The position numbers and the translations under genes are program-made. Below are positions 31,701-43,200 of a stretch of 64,000 nt of DNA, piece after piece. This DNA is from Bemisia tabaci (Eukaryota; Arthropoda; Insecta; Hemiptera; Aleyrodidae), in contig NC_092801.1 in the NCBI RefSeq assembly GCF_918797505.1, forward strand, positions 29,790,477 to 29,854,476, read 5' to 3'. Numbering within the stretch: the stretch's first letter is position 1; every line of letters starts with the position of its first letter. Under the pieces are notes generated by a model. It worked only from the letters and a program-made list of their open reading frames with translations. It was not told the origin of the DNA and did not search any database.

Positions 31701-31900
31701 CTATTCGATATTCTTCAAATTCAGGATTATCTCAGAGAGAACAAAAATAACAATTCAATTCATACTGCTTCTTGCTGTCTATCAAAAGATTAACTATTTT
31801 ACTTTTTAGCTATTGAACATATAAACTCTTTCAAGGCAAATACGATTAAAAAATGAAGTGAACAAATTTTAATGTTTTGATCATTCCATTAGCGAATGTC
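28781..31900. other. Intergenic sequence, no gene recognised
   Basis: Both strands were scanned for the missing FAS domains (ER NADPH motif, KR, ACP serine, TE GxSxG) and none was seen. A 71-codon frame at 30892-31107 (plus) has no recognised motif. A short palindrome GCTCTAGTGCAAGCACTAGAG-like lies at about 29350. Confidence 0.45.
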
Positions 31901-32165
31901 ATATATCGACGGTGAAAGTCGGCAATCACATAACTCGTTTGCGGTGTCTGAAAATCTCCGCCTCTACGTCATTTTTATAAAGGAGAACAAATTGATATTA
32001 TTTCTTGAAGTTTTTGCAGAATTTTCTTCGCATTGAGAAGAAAAATCATGACAGTTTTAAAGAATTGCCGTTGAGTAGTTTTCCATTTAAAAAATAAAGT
32101 ATGACAGGAAGTCTGCGACGTCGCAAACCGAGTTATGTGATTGCCGACTTTCACCGTCGATATGT
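31901..32165. mobile_element. MITE family 3, best-preserved copy
   Basis: Ends ATATCGACGGTGAAAGTCGG and inverted CGACTTTCACCGTCGATAT; inner TTGCGACGTCGCAGACTTCC-type arm. 265 bp, non-coding. Confidence 0.88.
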
Positions 32166-32224
32166 TGTCTCTAAAATGAGCCAGAAATATTGGTTCCTCA
32201 TTGCAAAATGTGGTCCATTTGAGA

Positions 32225-32415
32225 GTGCTCGATGAGCTGAGTTTGCAATATTTTTCGTAATTTTTTGATGTCATGGGAAGTTGTAGAAAATTAGATTTAA
32301 AAAAGGGAAAATGAATGCCCTGTGACGTCATCTGGCAGTATTTTCCATTCGAACACGTGTATTTTAACAGATTAGATTTTTCTGTCATATTTCTTCTAGT
32401 GGTTGCTCAATTTAG
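32225..32415 (-). mobile_element. Partial, inverted copy of the LTR-inserted MITE family
   Basis: On the minus strand it follows 24868-25187 through TAAAATACACGTGTT, GCCAGATGACGTCACA and AAACTCAGCTCAT. The terminal repeats are not preserved. Confidence 0.75.
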
Positions 32416-32696
32416 AAACCAAGGATAACCTAGTGCCCAGTTCTCTTAGTAGTTTCATCTTAAACATGAAATTCGCCAAATTTTAGATACCTGCAAAGTC
32501 TCCATTACCGGGATAAATTTTAGAGAGTTTTAAGCGACGGTGTTCATTTGTTATAATGGTTCTGCTGCAAACAAGATATACATACATTTCTAATGTGCTC
32601 AGCGTAATTTCCGTGCAATTTTACCAATGAAATGAGGACTTAGTTAGCTGCATTCCCTATGTGCGTTATCGAAATTATGGCGAAGATGTGTTTACC

Positions 32697-33943
32697 GGGA
32701 TCGCCCGATTCCGTCCCGAGTCCGATTCCGTCCCGAAATTAAAACCAGATTCCGATTCCGTCCCGGAAAAATAATTTCTAAATACAAGCGGCAACATTGC
32801 AGCAATTTGAATGGTAGCATATCAGAAAGTAAACATATCGACATTCCCTACAACTGTTCACATTACATATATTGACAAATGGGTACTACATTCCACTGGT
32901 ATTTATGTTGCTCCCTGACAAAGAGACCACGACATACATGAATGCCTTCAAACTTTTAGTTGACGAATGCCATCGTCAGAATTTAATATTTCATCCTCTC
33001 ACGGTAATTGCCGATTTCGAATCAGGTATCCATAAAGCTGTGCGCGAAGTTTTTCCCGGATGTCTTATCAGTGGTTGCCGTTTCCACTTGGGGCAGGCGT
33101 GGTGGCGAAAAGTTCAGGAAGTGCGTTTAACTCCTTTTTTCCGAGACCCTTCTTCAGAAATCGGTACTTTTTTGCGTCGTATTTTCGGGTTACCCTTCCT
33201 GGACCCGTCGGAAGTAGGGATGCTTTCGTGGATTTTTTTACGTCGGTTCAGCCACAGTGTAACGAACTAACAGAATTTTGTGATTATTTGACGGACAATT
33301 ATATAACGCCTGATGCTCGTTTCCCACCATGCATTTGGGCTGAGAAAAGTGCAGCGCCAACAAAAACCACCAACGCATGTGAGAGTTTCCACTCCCGTTA
33401 TAACTCCACTTTTTATGAAACCCATCCAGATCTGTACAGTTTCGTCGGTGTGCTGAAACAAGTTTTTAAAGATTCCAAAATTTTAATCAACTCTGCGAAT
33501 AAATCTGAGGCCACTCTGCAATCTAAAACTGAAAAAAATGAAGGCCATACAAGCGAGCATCACCAAACCCTTCGGTGATAGCAGTGAAGATTCTCTATTC
33601 AAATTTATTTGCGCTGTTTCCCATAAAAATACGCTTAACATGTTTCTGTAATATTTCCATTTTTATTTATTTATTTTTTTCACCGTTTGGCGCATCGGGC
33701 TCTTTACACCCGATCAGTTTACACTTCTCAAAATTTTTGCTCAGAAGCTGGTTCTCAACGTAATCGCATGGTGAGTTTCTTTTATCACTTCCTAATTCTT
33801 CTATTGTGCTACCATTTAGATTGCTGCGATGTTGCTGCATTGTATTTAGAAATTATTTTTCCGGACGGAATCGGAATCTGGTTTTAATTTCGGGACGGAA
33901 TCGGACTCAGGACGGAATCGGGGGACGGAATCGGGCTACACCC
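32697..33943 (+). mobile_element. MULE-like DNA transposon with ~85-bp TIRs
   Basis: Inverted ends carry repeated GATTCCGTCCCG words: three on the left (32708-32765) and four inverted on the right (33860-33935). GTGTTTAC flanks both sides (32688-32695 and 33944-33951), a duplication of 8, perhaps 9, bases, which is typical for MULEs. One damaged transposase lies inside. Confidence 0.88.
32872..33578 (+). pseudogene. MULE transposase-like protein, frameshifted
   Basis: The first frame (32872-33270) has VIADFESGIHKAVREVFP and a CRFHLGQAWWRKVQ block, the D plus CxxH pattern of the MULE transposase domain. After about 33200 the sense continues in another frame with NELTEFCDYLTDNYI, PPCIWAEK, TTNACESFHSRYN and HPDLYSFVGVL, the usual C-terminal NxxE/H block. 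A one-base indel explains the switch. It would cut and join transposon ends if intact. The N-terminal zinc-binding part is short or absent. Confidence 0.85.
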
Positions 33944-34132
33944 GTGTTTACATTTTGAGCTCGCAAATAAAACGAAGATACACGGATATTTTGACAAATT
34001 TCAATTAGGGTATGTGATCTCAGAATTTCCCCACACATGCACTGCCTGCTAAAAACTAAAGAAACAAGAAGTTTTCCTAAAACGGAACTGACCTGTACTG
34101 ACTCACTCCTAAGTCTCTTAGTAATCTCCGGA

Positions 34133-34285
34133 TTAGAATTCCAGGATTTGTGCATTAAATTGAGAATTGGGAATGACCAAAATCACATTCTCATCTTCCA
34201 AGATCTTCTCTGATTTCAAGAGCTCCAGAGTTGAGCTTAAGTTATTTGTCACTTGGAATACCCTTAATTCCTTTTCAGGGATGAT
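34133..34285 (-). CDS. Gene B last recognised exon, ending in TAA
   Basis: After TTTCCAG it reads EKELRVFQVTNNL and DENVILVIPNSQFN, then stops at TAA 34135-34133. A donor-like CAGGTCAGT follows near 34092, in a different frame, so the stop may be genuine, a frameshift effect, or skipped by another splice. No polyadenylation signal is obvious within 200 bases. Confidence 0.72.
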   Translation of the reverse strand: MIPEKELRVFQVTNNLSSTLELLKSEKILEDENVILVIPNSQFNAQILEF

Positions 34286-37200
34286 CTGGAAAGAAAATAA
34301 AAATGTTAAATACAAATGCGCCTATGAGATAAATGTGTTGGTTATGAACTAATTTACTGATATACCAGAGAAAAGTCACTGTGCATTATACTTTTTTTTT
34401 CTTCCTCTTTCCGTTCTATCCATAAAAAATGTAAGACTTTTCTGGTTAGCAGATTGTACCTGCATGCGAGTAGAACAGAAAAATATCATTGAGAGCTCAA
34501 AAAACAAAAGGCCGAAGGCATCACAAATTATGCACGAAGCAGCGTGATGATGAAACTTCAACAGTTTTACCGCAGTTTTACCATCGAGCGATTTTTATGA
34601 GGGTTCTTTGGATAATACTGCTAAAAATTAACAAAAAATAAACGTTATACGATACACAAATATTGTATATATCCACATTGAAGATATCAAAAATACCATA
34701 AACGATTGACTTACCGTTTTCAAAAGCCCAAATCGAAGCGATCCAAAAATTTGTTCAAACACCAATTCGTAGTGATTGTTCGACCTCAATGCGGCGTCAA
34801 GCACGTCTTTCATATGTATTTTAGCCGGAATCGTTACAAAAATGTATGAAATGATCGAGTCGTTTGATGGAGCTAAAGCTGTGACGGCTCTCAGATCACT
34901 GACAAAATGGAGATTCGCTTTCAGATTTGACTCCGAAATTTTAGGCAGATTGGTAGGCGTTAACTTCACCTACAAATAAATCGTTAAAAAAAAACTTTTA
35001 AAAGCCTTCTTTCGAAGAAACGACATCCAGCAAATGAATACTTCCGATTTCCATTTATTTCAATGTTTCGCCAACAGGGTTGACTACAAAAAGAAACTTA
35101 GACGTAGAAGCAGAAGGGCAAGAATAAGAAGAAGAGGAAGGAAAAAGAAATAATCGCAACTCAATCTTAATTTTTAACTTAAAAAAACGAAATTGTGTAG
35201 ACGAAAAACGACGCTCTATATAAGTCGAAATAATATTTCAAGGAAATGTTTTTCAGTGAACATAAAGCTTGCAGTTTTCCAAAAAGAGGAGAAAGTTTCC
35301 ATAAACCTTAAACTAGTGACAAGTTGTTTAATCTCTCTTTCTGTCTCTCTCTTTCCTCTTGTATGTATACAGTCACAGTAAAAATACTCACTTTTAGGTC
35401 ATTGTCATCGGATCGAAGAACCTCTGTAAACATTTTAAGAAGAAGTGAATATTCTTTTTCATTGTTCCCGCCAAATATCTGGATTTCAAGAGGCTCATCA
35501 TTCGTATGACCCACTTTCCCTGAGTTCTCGACGATTAACTGAAGACTGGTGCGCACAAACTCGTACTGATCCTGTAAAAGCCATGATTATATGTTGAAAC
35601 ATTTTTGAAAATTATTGACTTACCTAGTAAAGAGAAAGTTGCTTGCTTTTATGAATACATGGTATTGCGGGATAGATTAAAGAAAACATCACAACCTTGA
35701 TTGAGTCTTTATTCATCAAGGGCCTAATTTTTTTTTTTTTTGGGGGGGGGGGGGGAGACGAGTATACTTAAACATACTTGAAATGAGTAAAGACCGCACC
35801 AAAATATGGCATACGGTCTCTGATTGGCTGGTGGTACAATTCAAGCTCATCAGCGGATTTTGAATTTCGGTGTAAATGAAATTCCTTCATAAATCAGACA
35901 AAAAACCCTAAAACAATTCAAATTCCTGGTAACAATAAAACGTATGATGATCTTCGAGTGGTCTTTGGAGGTTTGTACAGGTCTTCCATGATCATTGTGA
36001 CACGTGTTGTCGGATTATGATGCAGATATAAGCAGTATCTCTATCCGGAAACTCGCTTGAATTCCGATAGGCAGTTTCTTTATCCGAAAACTCGCTTGAA
36101 TTCCGAAAAGACACATTTTATGGACCATATCACCGTTCGACAAGACTGTCGTGATGATCATCGAAGATATTTTCTCAACTCCGAACATTATTCGAACTTC
36201 ATGATGATGCTTCATTATTTCTGGGCTTATCACCCTCTTCCGGAAGATTGATCTGATAATATAGACGGCGAGATTCCAAACCTTGAAAGAGTTCTCTGCG
36301 TAAGGTACAAAAGTCAGGTGTTCGGTTTGAATGTTATGCAGGCTCTGGAGCTCTTCCCTGATTGGCTGCGTTTTGAACAGGTCCACCGTGACTCCATCAC
36401 ACTCGAAATGACGCACCACAGAATTAATAAAGTAATCAATTTTTGAGCCTGCAAAATGAGTCAATTTATTCCATTACCAGTAGTTACATTTTAAGGTTAA
36501 CCGAAGGGCTTTAGGGACTAAAAACAACATGTTCATGTTACATATTCAATGTCCTTAAGAAACAATAACAAGTTTTACTAAGAGTGTAACATTATAGTGT
36601 ATAATGTTCATTACTGAGTTTTGAGATATCAAATGTTTGAATATTTATGAATATCATCTTAAAAATTAAGGAGCAACATTTCCCATTGAAATAATTGATG
36701 GGAGAGAGGAGACTAGAGGGAGAGAGAGCGTTCTGATGTCTCTCCCAATCAAATTAATGAATGAAGCCCGTTTCTCTAATCTTGCATGCACAAATACATC
36801 TGCACAAAGATGTCATCATGAATAGGGGCAGAGGGGGCTACCCCCTTGACCGTCTTGCGGTCCAACCCTCTCAAGTAATTCGTGCCCCAGGCGATATAAT
36901 GTGCATTATGCATTCCCGATCATGATTTTATACTATGGCGTAAGATTCGTATGAATGCTACTCTGAGTTGAAGTCCAGTATCTCTCCAATACTCGTTGAT
37001 TATGACAGTTAATGCCTGTCAAATACACAGGCCGCATGGCAGTTCTTAGTGCTACCTTATAAAAGAAGTTTATCGTTCTATGGATCCTTGATTCACTTTA
37101 AGGCATACATTACTCTGCGATTGATTTCAAAAGTGACTATAGCCACCAACCTATTATCTTAGCGCAATGTCTTCAAATTTAAAACTCGGAATGTATCAGT

Positions 37201-40200
37201 TTTATTAATTCAAATATTTTTCCCTTTTTGGGAACTCATTTATGGCTGGATGTTTGTACATTAAAGAGCACAAAGGATTACATTAAGTAATTTGCTAATG
37301 ATGAAACATCGCGAAGATGGATGACCTAATGGTCAAGTTGAAACTTTAGAAAAATCAGCTAGAACAATTAACAATCTCCCCGAAGCAGGAGTATTGTATG
37401 TCTATAAATTGCCTTCAAATACTTCTGCTGCAACTGCAGATACACACTAGCTATTGGTCTCCGGTCTCAGTCCAGGGCTATAAGCCGATAGAGGTAGTGA
37501 ATGAAGTTCATGAATGTTATACATTATTTGTGTGAGGTCATCTAATCACTTTAAGATCCTCGTTTGCAAGATATGTGTTCATTCGAAATAAAATCAATAT
37601 TCTCATTCGAAATATATGTTCAGAATGTCATAGATGCATAGACGTCATGTTTTATTAGATGTGTTTCAACTGGACGTATAAAATAGAGAATTTTTACATG
37701 TGTTGCCGCAAAACCTTTAGAGAGACGCGTCACCGATGTCAATTTTTTCAAGATCTCATTATAGCTTGATAGAGATCATAGTTAAAGGCACTAACTAATT
37801 CGATTAATATTCTTAGAGAATGAGACTTTACCTTTTCTCAGATTCTGCAATTCGGCGGAATTTAAGTGTATGAACTGGATTGACACAGGTTTCACGACAC
37901 ATCCAGTGGCTTGAATATCTTGTAGAACATTTATCTTGATGATCGTGTCCAAATATACGGTCCAGTCAGGGTTCCATTTAACCTTTCCAACGACCCCTGT
38001 TGACTTTATAGTGCATATATAATAACATCAATGAATACAGCCAAGAAATGCGTACCTTTGATTCCGACATATTCCTCCATGTTTTACTTATTTAAAAAGA
38101 AAGTTAAAGTTAAAAAAAAAGTTTTTTTTTTTAAAACCAAAGATTGGTTATTCTCGTAATTTTCTCGGTTATTCAAATGTTTTCGTAAAATAAGTTTCTG
38201 GGAGATATTTTGGTTATTTTGAAATTAAAACTGAGGACCTTCAAAAACTCCACACAGGTCGTTTGAAGGGTATTGTGCATTGAAAAAACGTCTTTTCAAA
38301 TTTTCTACATCAGCGACGTAAGTATGTAACAATCAAAACTTGTTTGCGATTAATACTTTGTCAACAGTGGGGGTGGGGGAAGGGGGGTTATTCCTGCACC
38401 AGTCTCAATTTTTAAAAATACACAATGTGAACCGTAAAGTAAATTATCATCACGGTAAGCTATCAAAAATGAAATTAGTTACTTATGGAGTAAACATTAT
38501 AATTACAATTTTTGCTTAAGCTGCATTTTTAATTTGAGTGATGAAATCATTAGAATGAGTAGATTACCATTGTTACACATATGCCAGTCCGAAATTGCCT
38601 TGGTTTTAAATCAGTTGATTTTTCCAACTCCATCGAGGAAACCTTCAGAGAACTCATCGCTTTTCAAAGTATGATAAAACTCGTTATTTTTTAGAAAGTC
38701 CTCAAGTTGGGAAGTTTTTTTAGGTTCTTCCCAAATCACTATTTTCCCTTGCATTAGCAGTGTGTCTTTATTGTTTTTATTCTTTACTCTTGTCTCCATT
38801 CCAAAGGCCGTTGGTCTTTCCTCGATAAATTCTTGAAACACGGCAAAATCACCCGCACCAGGTAGAATTTGCACCCAAATGTTACTGAATCCTGTAAAAA
38901 TGAACAATTTGATAAAAATACATACACTTCGTGGAAGTAATTACTGAATTTTTAATATTTTAGCAGTCACTTCTTCTTACTTTCATCACTTTGTTTATTT
39001 TTAAGGTAATCTTATAATAGTCATTACATATCAACGATGAAACTCCCACATCACGTATCTCGTTTACGGTCTTTTAAAATCTCCTCTTCCATTTTATTTT
39101 ATTTTTTAAAGGAGAACAAATCTACGTCTTTGAAGTTTTCAAAGAATTTTCTTCGCTAAGAGAGGGAAAATCGCTGAAGTTCAAAAGCATTGACTTCCCT
39201 GGTAAAAATTGGCAGTAGAATCTGTGTTCCAAAATACCATAGACCTACGGCGTACGGCCGGCTTTAAGATTTCCAATAGCTTCTATAGCCGGCTACACAA
39301 TTTCTTATAGCCTTTTATAGCCGATAGCGATTAAGCAACTCACAGCCAGGCGATAAAGTGTATGCTAAACGTCACTAATTACGGATGCTGGGACTTAGTG
39401 AGTTTTTGGACCACTGCTCTCTTTTTGGGTCGTAGTATCTTGATTTATTTTGCGAGGAAAGCTCCGTACTTTTGATGGATGCCTGCCATTCCTAATATAT
39501 TAGAGCGCCTTCAGTTTCGTATGATACTGTGCGATACCTCTGGTGTGAAATAGTTGCTTCAAGTGCCGTGGCACGCTGCGGTGCGGCAGGCGGGCAGCCA
39601 GCGCGAAACGCGAATTAGCGCCTACAAACCTAACAGGAATACTTCACGCGTTGCGCAATGCGTGAAGTATCCCTGTTAGGTTTGTAGGCGCCAGTGCGTC
39701 GCCTCTCCGCTTTGTGTTAGGCTCTAATATTTGATCAGGTGGAGTCAGCGTTATTCAACTCATGATTTTGAAATGTTTGCACATCCTGTATGGATTATTC
39801 TCGTTTTAATTGATGAAAAAAAAATATGTATTAAAGGAAAATATAACGTGTGTTTTGTAAATATTAAGGTGGTTCCGTATCAAACTTGATGATTTCCAAA
39901 GCACACGGATTTCTACACGATTTCTTACAGCCTTTTATAATTGATGGCGAAAAAGCAACAGCCAGGCGATAAAGTGTAAAGCCCGGCGATAGGAACTATA
40001 GCCCGGCTGCATAATTTTTTATCGCTTCGTGTAGCCCGGCCGTCTGATTTTTTCGCATTCTACAGCCAGCTGTGTGATTTTCTGTAGCCTTCTATAGCCG
40101 GCTATAAGAATTCCTACAGTATTTTGAAACGCAGCTTTTATCGCCAATTTTTACCAGGGGTAGTTTTCTTTTAAAAAATAAAGTATAAAAAAAGTCTGCA

Positions 40201-43200
40201 ACGTCGCAAACCGAAATACGTGGTTTTGGGGTTTTACCATCGCTATTCATGAATTTATGCCTCACTATGTTCATTTACTTAAGTTTAGATCTTAATGCAC
40301 CAATTCGCAAGAGATTTGGTGTAAATCTTGCAATGAATGCAAATCCATCTCATCATTCCTAGCTTTTCCAGAATGTCTCCAAAAAATAAATTAATCTGCA
40401 GTTTTACCTTCAGTTGAGAAGTTAATTTCAGAAAATGTTTGCACATCCTCGAAAATGACCGGCAATTCATGGACTGACTTTTTGTTTATGGCACTCAGTA
40501 ATTTCCAAGTCTCCGCCTGTGAAAACAACATTAACATTGCATTATTTTATTTAATAAGCGATGACGGTGTTGTTAATTGTTCTCGTTTTTTTTTCTTCTT
40601 TTTTTATGGCAGGCATTTACTTCGCACTCTATCCTCCCTCTTTAACTCAAAGAGTCACACCAAAAAAGTTTAATTACATTGCATTTTTGCAAAATTTCAA
40701 GTATTAAACTTACATCGCTCCTCAATAACAGACATATTTTAACATTGTACATTTTAAGAAAATGTGTCTAATTTAAAAAGAAGTTACCTAGTATTTTTAA
40801 CTGGAAATGCACAACCGTTTTTGAGCAAATAAATAAACTGTCGATTGTAACTTTGGAGATTGATACACAATCAAGCCGATTTACCTCCGACTTTTTCAAT
40901 TGAAGATGTTACACTCTAAAATTACTAAACTTACACCTTCCAAAGTGCATGAGTTGACTTTTACACGCAGTTGAAGTCAAGTAAATAAGAACTTTGCGAT
41001 GTCGGCCTCCTAATTTTTATGGAAAAACGGAGTGGTAGACCGTAACTCACAACTATCATATACTTACATTAATCTACTTTCGCATCACATGGATGTATAG
41101 TTACACAGAGAAATATATAACGAGAGAATACGAGGAGCTTACCAAAAAAAGTGAAAGTTGCAAGACGGGTATTCCTTTCTTTTCATATTGTTTCAACATG
41201 TCTTCCACCTGACCCAAAGTGAATACTTTATCAGGTTTTAGTTTCCGACTAGCGACCAATTCCCGCTAAATTGAAACAAACAAATCTTGTGCAACACGTA
41301 GGAAAGAAAATTGTTTCACTTAGACTCTATTCGAAATAGATTTTTTAAAAATATCGATAGTTTACTACCAAATCACGCTTCGCTATAATAGCTAATACGA
41401 GCTCCACTGTTTAGTGAATAAATGTAAAGAGTTCATTAATTCTTAAACATCGCGATCAAGACATATGATCAATGCTTTACAGTTTATTTGAAGCATCCAT
41501 AACATTGCTGTACGGTTCGGTCCTATGAAAAAGGCAAAGGTTATTGCGATTCGTTTACCGGAAGGAATAGAGCAACCAACCGGCTAACAATCCATAGATA
41601 TCACATTCATAATAATCACTATGTGAAGTTTATCATTTCTTCGGCCTTGAGTTTCTCTGTGAAAAAGTGTGAACCCAGCACTATTTTACCACCTTCTTAA
41701 TAATAATGCACCTGGATGCGATTATTCGAGCTTAATGGCTGTCCATGTTGCATGCATTTTCAAAAAATTATTGAAGGTATTCTGGCTTACCTTGCAATCG
41801 TTTCGATACATAGTAAGCAAAAAAAACCGGAAAATTTTGCTCTAATGAGAACGAGAACTCTGCGGCAACAGACAGATTTGGACCGCGGTAAGCGAAATGA
41901 ACCAAGCCACCTCAGCTGTTGCCAAATTTGATAGGGGAATCTGATTATGTACACGAAAACGGTATTGTGCGGATTTTTTGCCAATTTCAGTGAATTTTCT
42001 GCATAGTACGAAGCAAATTCCTTGAGCTTGTCAAAGGAATCCGCACAAACTTTTTCATGTAAAAAATTACATTGCCCGTTAAGTCTGGCAAAAGCTGATG
42101 CAGCTTCGTTCTTTTCTGCTAAACGAGGTCCATTTAAAACCAATGCACCCAGCAAAGTAGCCGATTTCGCATCGCAAACTCCCTGCGGAACCGTAATCCG
42201 AGGATGTTCTGAAATACCGTTCGTCAATAATACTGTAGTGATAGTCGTCTCATTTTGGAAAATATATTGGACGTATTAATGCTGAAAGGAACTACGTGCA
42301 AGGGAAAGATGGGGTGTGCTCGTGGAAGCTGGATAAGGAACAATGTAAAAGCGGATATCGACAGTGTGAGTCGGCAATCACATTACTCGGTTTGCGACGT
42401 CGAAGACTTCCTGTCACACTTTTAATTTTTTAAACGGGAAACTACTCAAATGCAATTCTTTAAAACTGCCGTGATTTTCCTCCTCTGCGCGAAGAAAATT
42501 CTGCAAAAACTTCAAGGAATGGTGTCAATTTGTTCTTCTTTAAAAAAATAACTGATAGACGGAGATTTTTAGGTACCGCAAACGAGTTATGTGATTGTCG
42601 ACTTACACCGTCGATATAGTTCCTTTTGAGACAATGGAAAAGCGGGATTTTCAATTAAATCAAAAAGAACTGAGCGCTAACTCGTGAGCCGTGGACATAT
42701 GACAAGAGCATCGCGGACAGGGCTCATGAGTTAAAGCGCCCCGACGACGAGCTCGTCACCGTCTTGCGTGCGTTTCGATCGTCGCCGCTGACGTCACTGG
42801 CGCTTTATAAACCCCATTCATTATTACGGCCCGACCACTAAGGAGCACACCCCATCTTTCCACTTGCACATAGTTCCATTTAGCATGAATACGTCCTATT
42901 TTCATTTGGGGGCATCATCTTCCACCCTCGTCTCAACTCAAAACTGTTATTCCTTTGTAAGAATCTTACCAAAGCTTCCGGTGGAGGATAGGCCTCGGAG
43001 TGCTCCCAAGTCACAAATGGCTGAAGGCTCGGTGTATCACAAGGAACGGGAAACTGAATCGGAGGGTACAGGCTGTTCACGTCCGGCTCAAGTCCGAGAA
43101 GGTACATCCTGTGAAGCGGAAAATGTTCCTCTTGATGAGTGATTTAGAGTTATAATCTTGGTCCGATCTCATGAGGGAATAATCGAAACGAACTTTTTTG

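Noticed and set aside
28781..31900. Search for ER, KR, ACP or TE exons of gene B
   Set aside because: No NADPH-binding Gly pattern, ACP DSL or thioesterase GxSxG stretch with splice sites could be found by eye; absence is not proven.
41787..42227. 146-codon minus-strand open frame
   Set aside because: It overlaps a family 5 MITE found three times in the window and shows no protein-family pattern.
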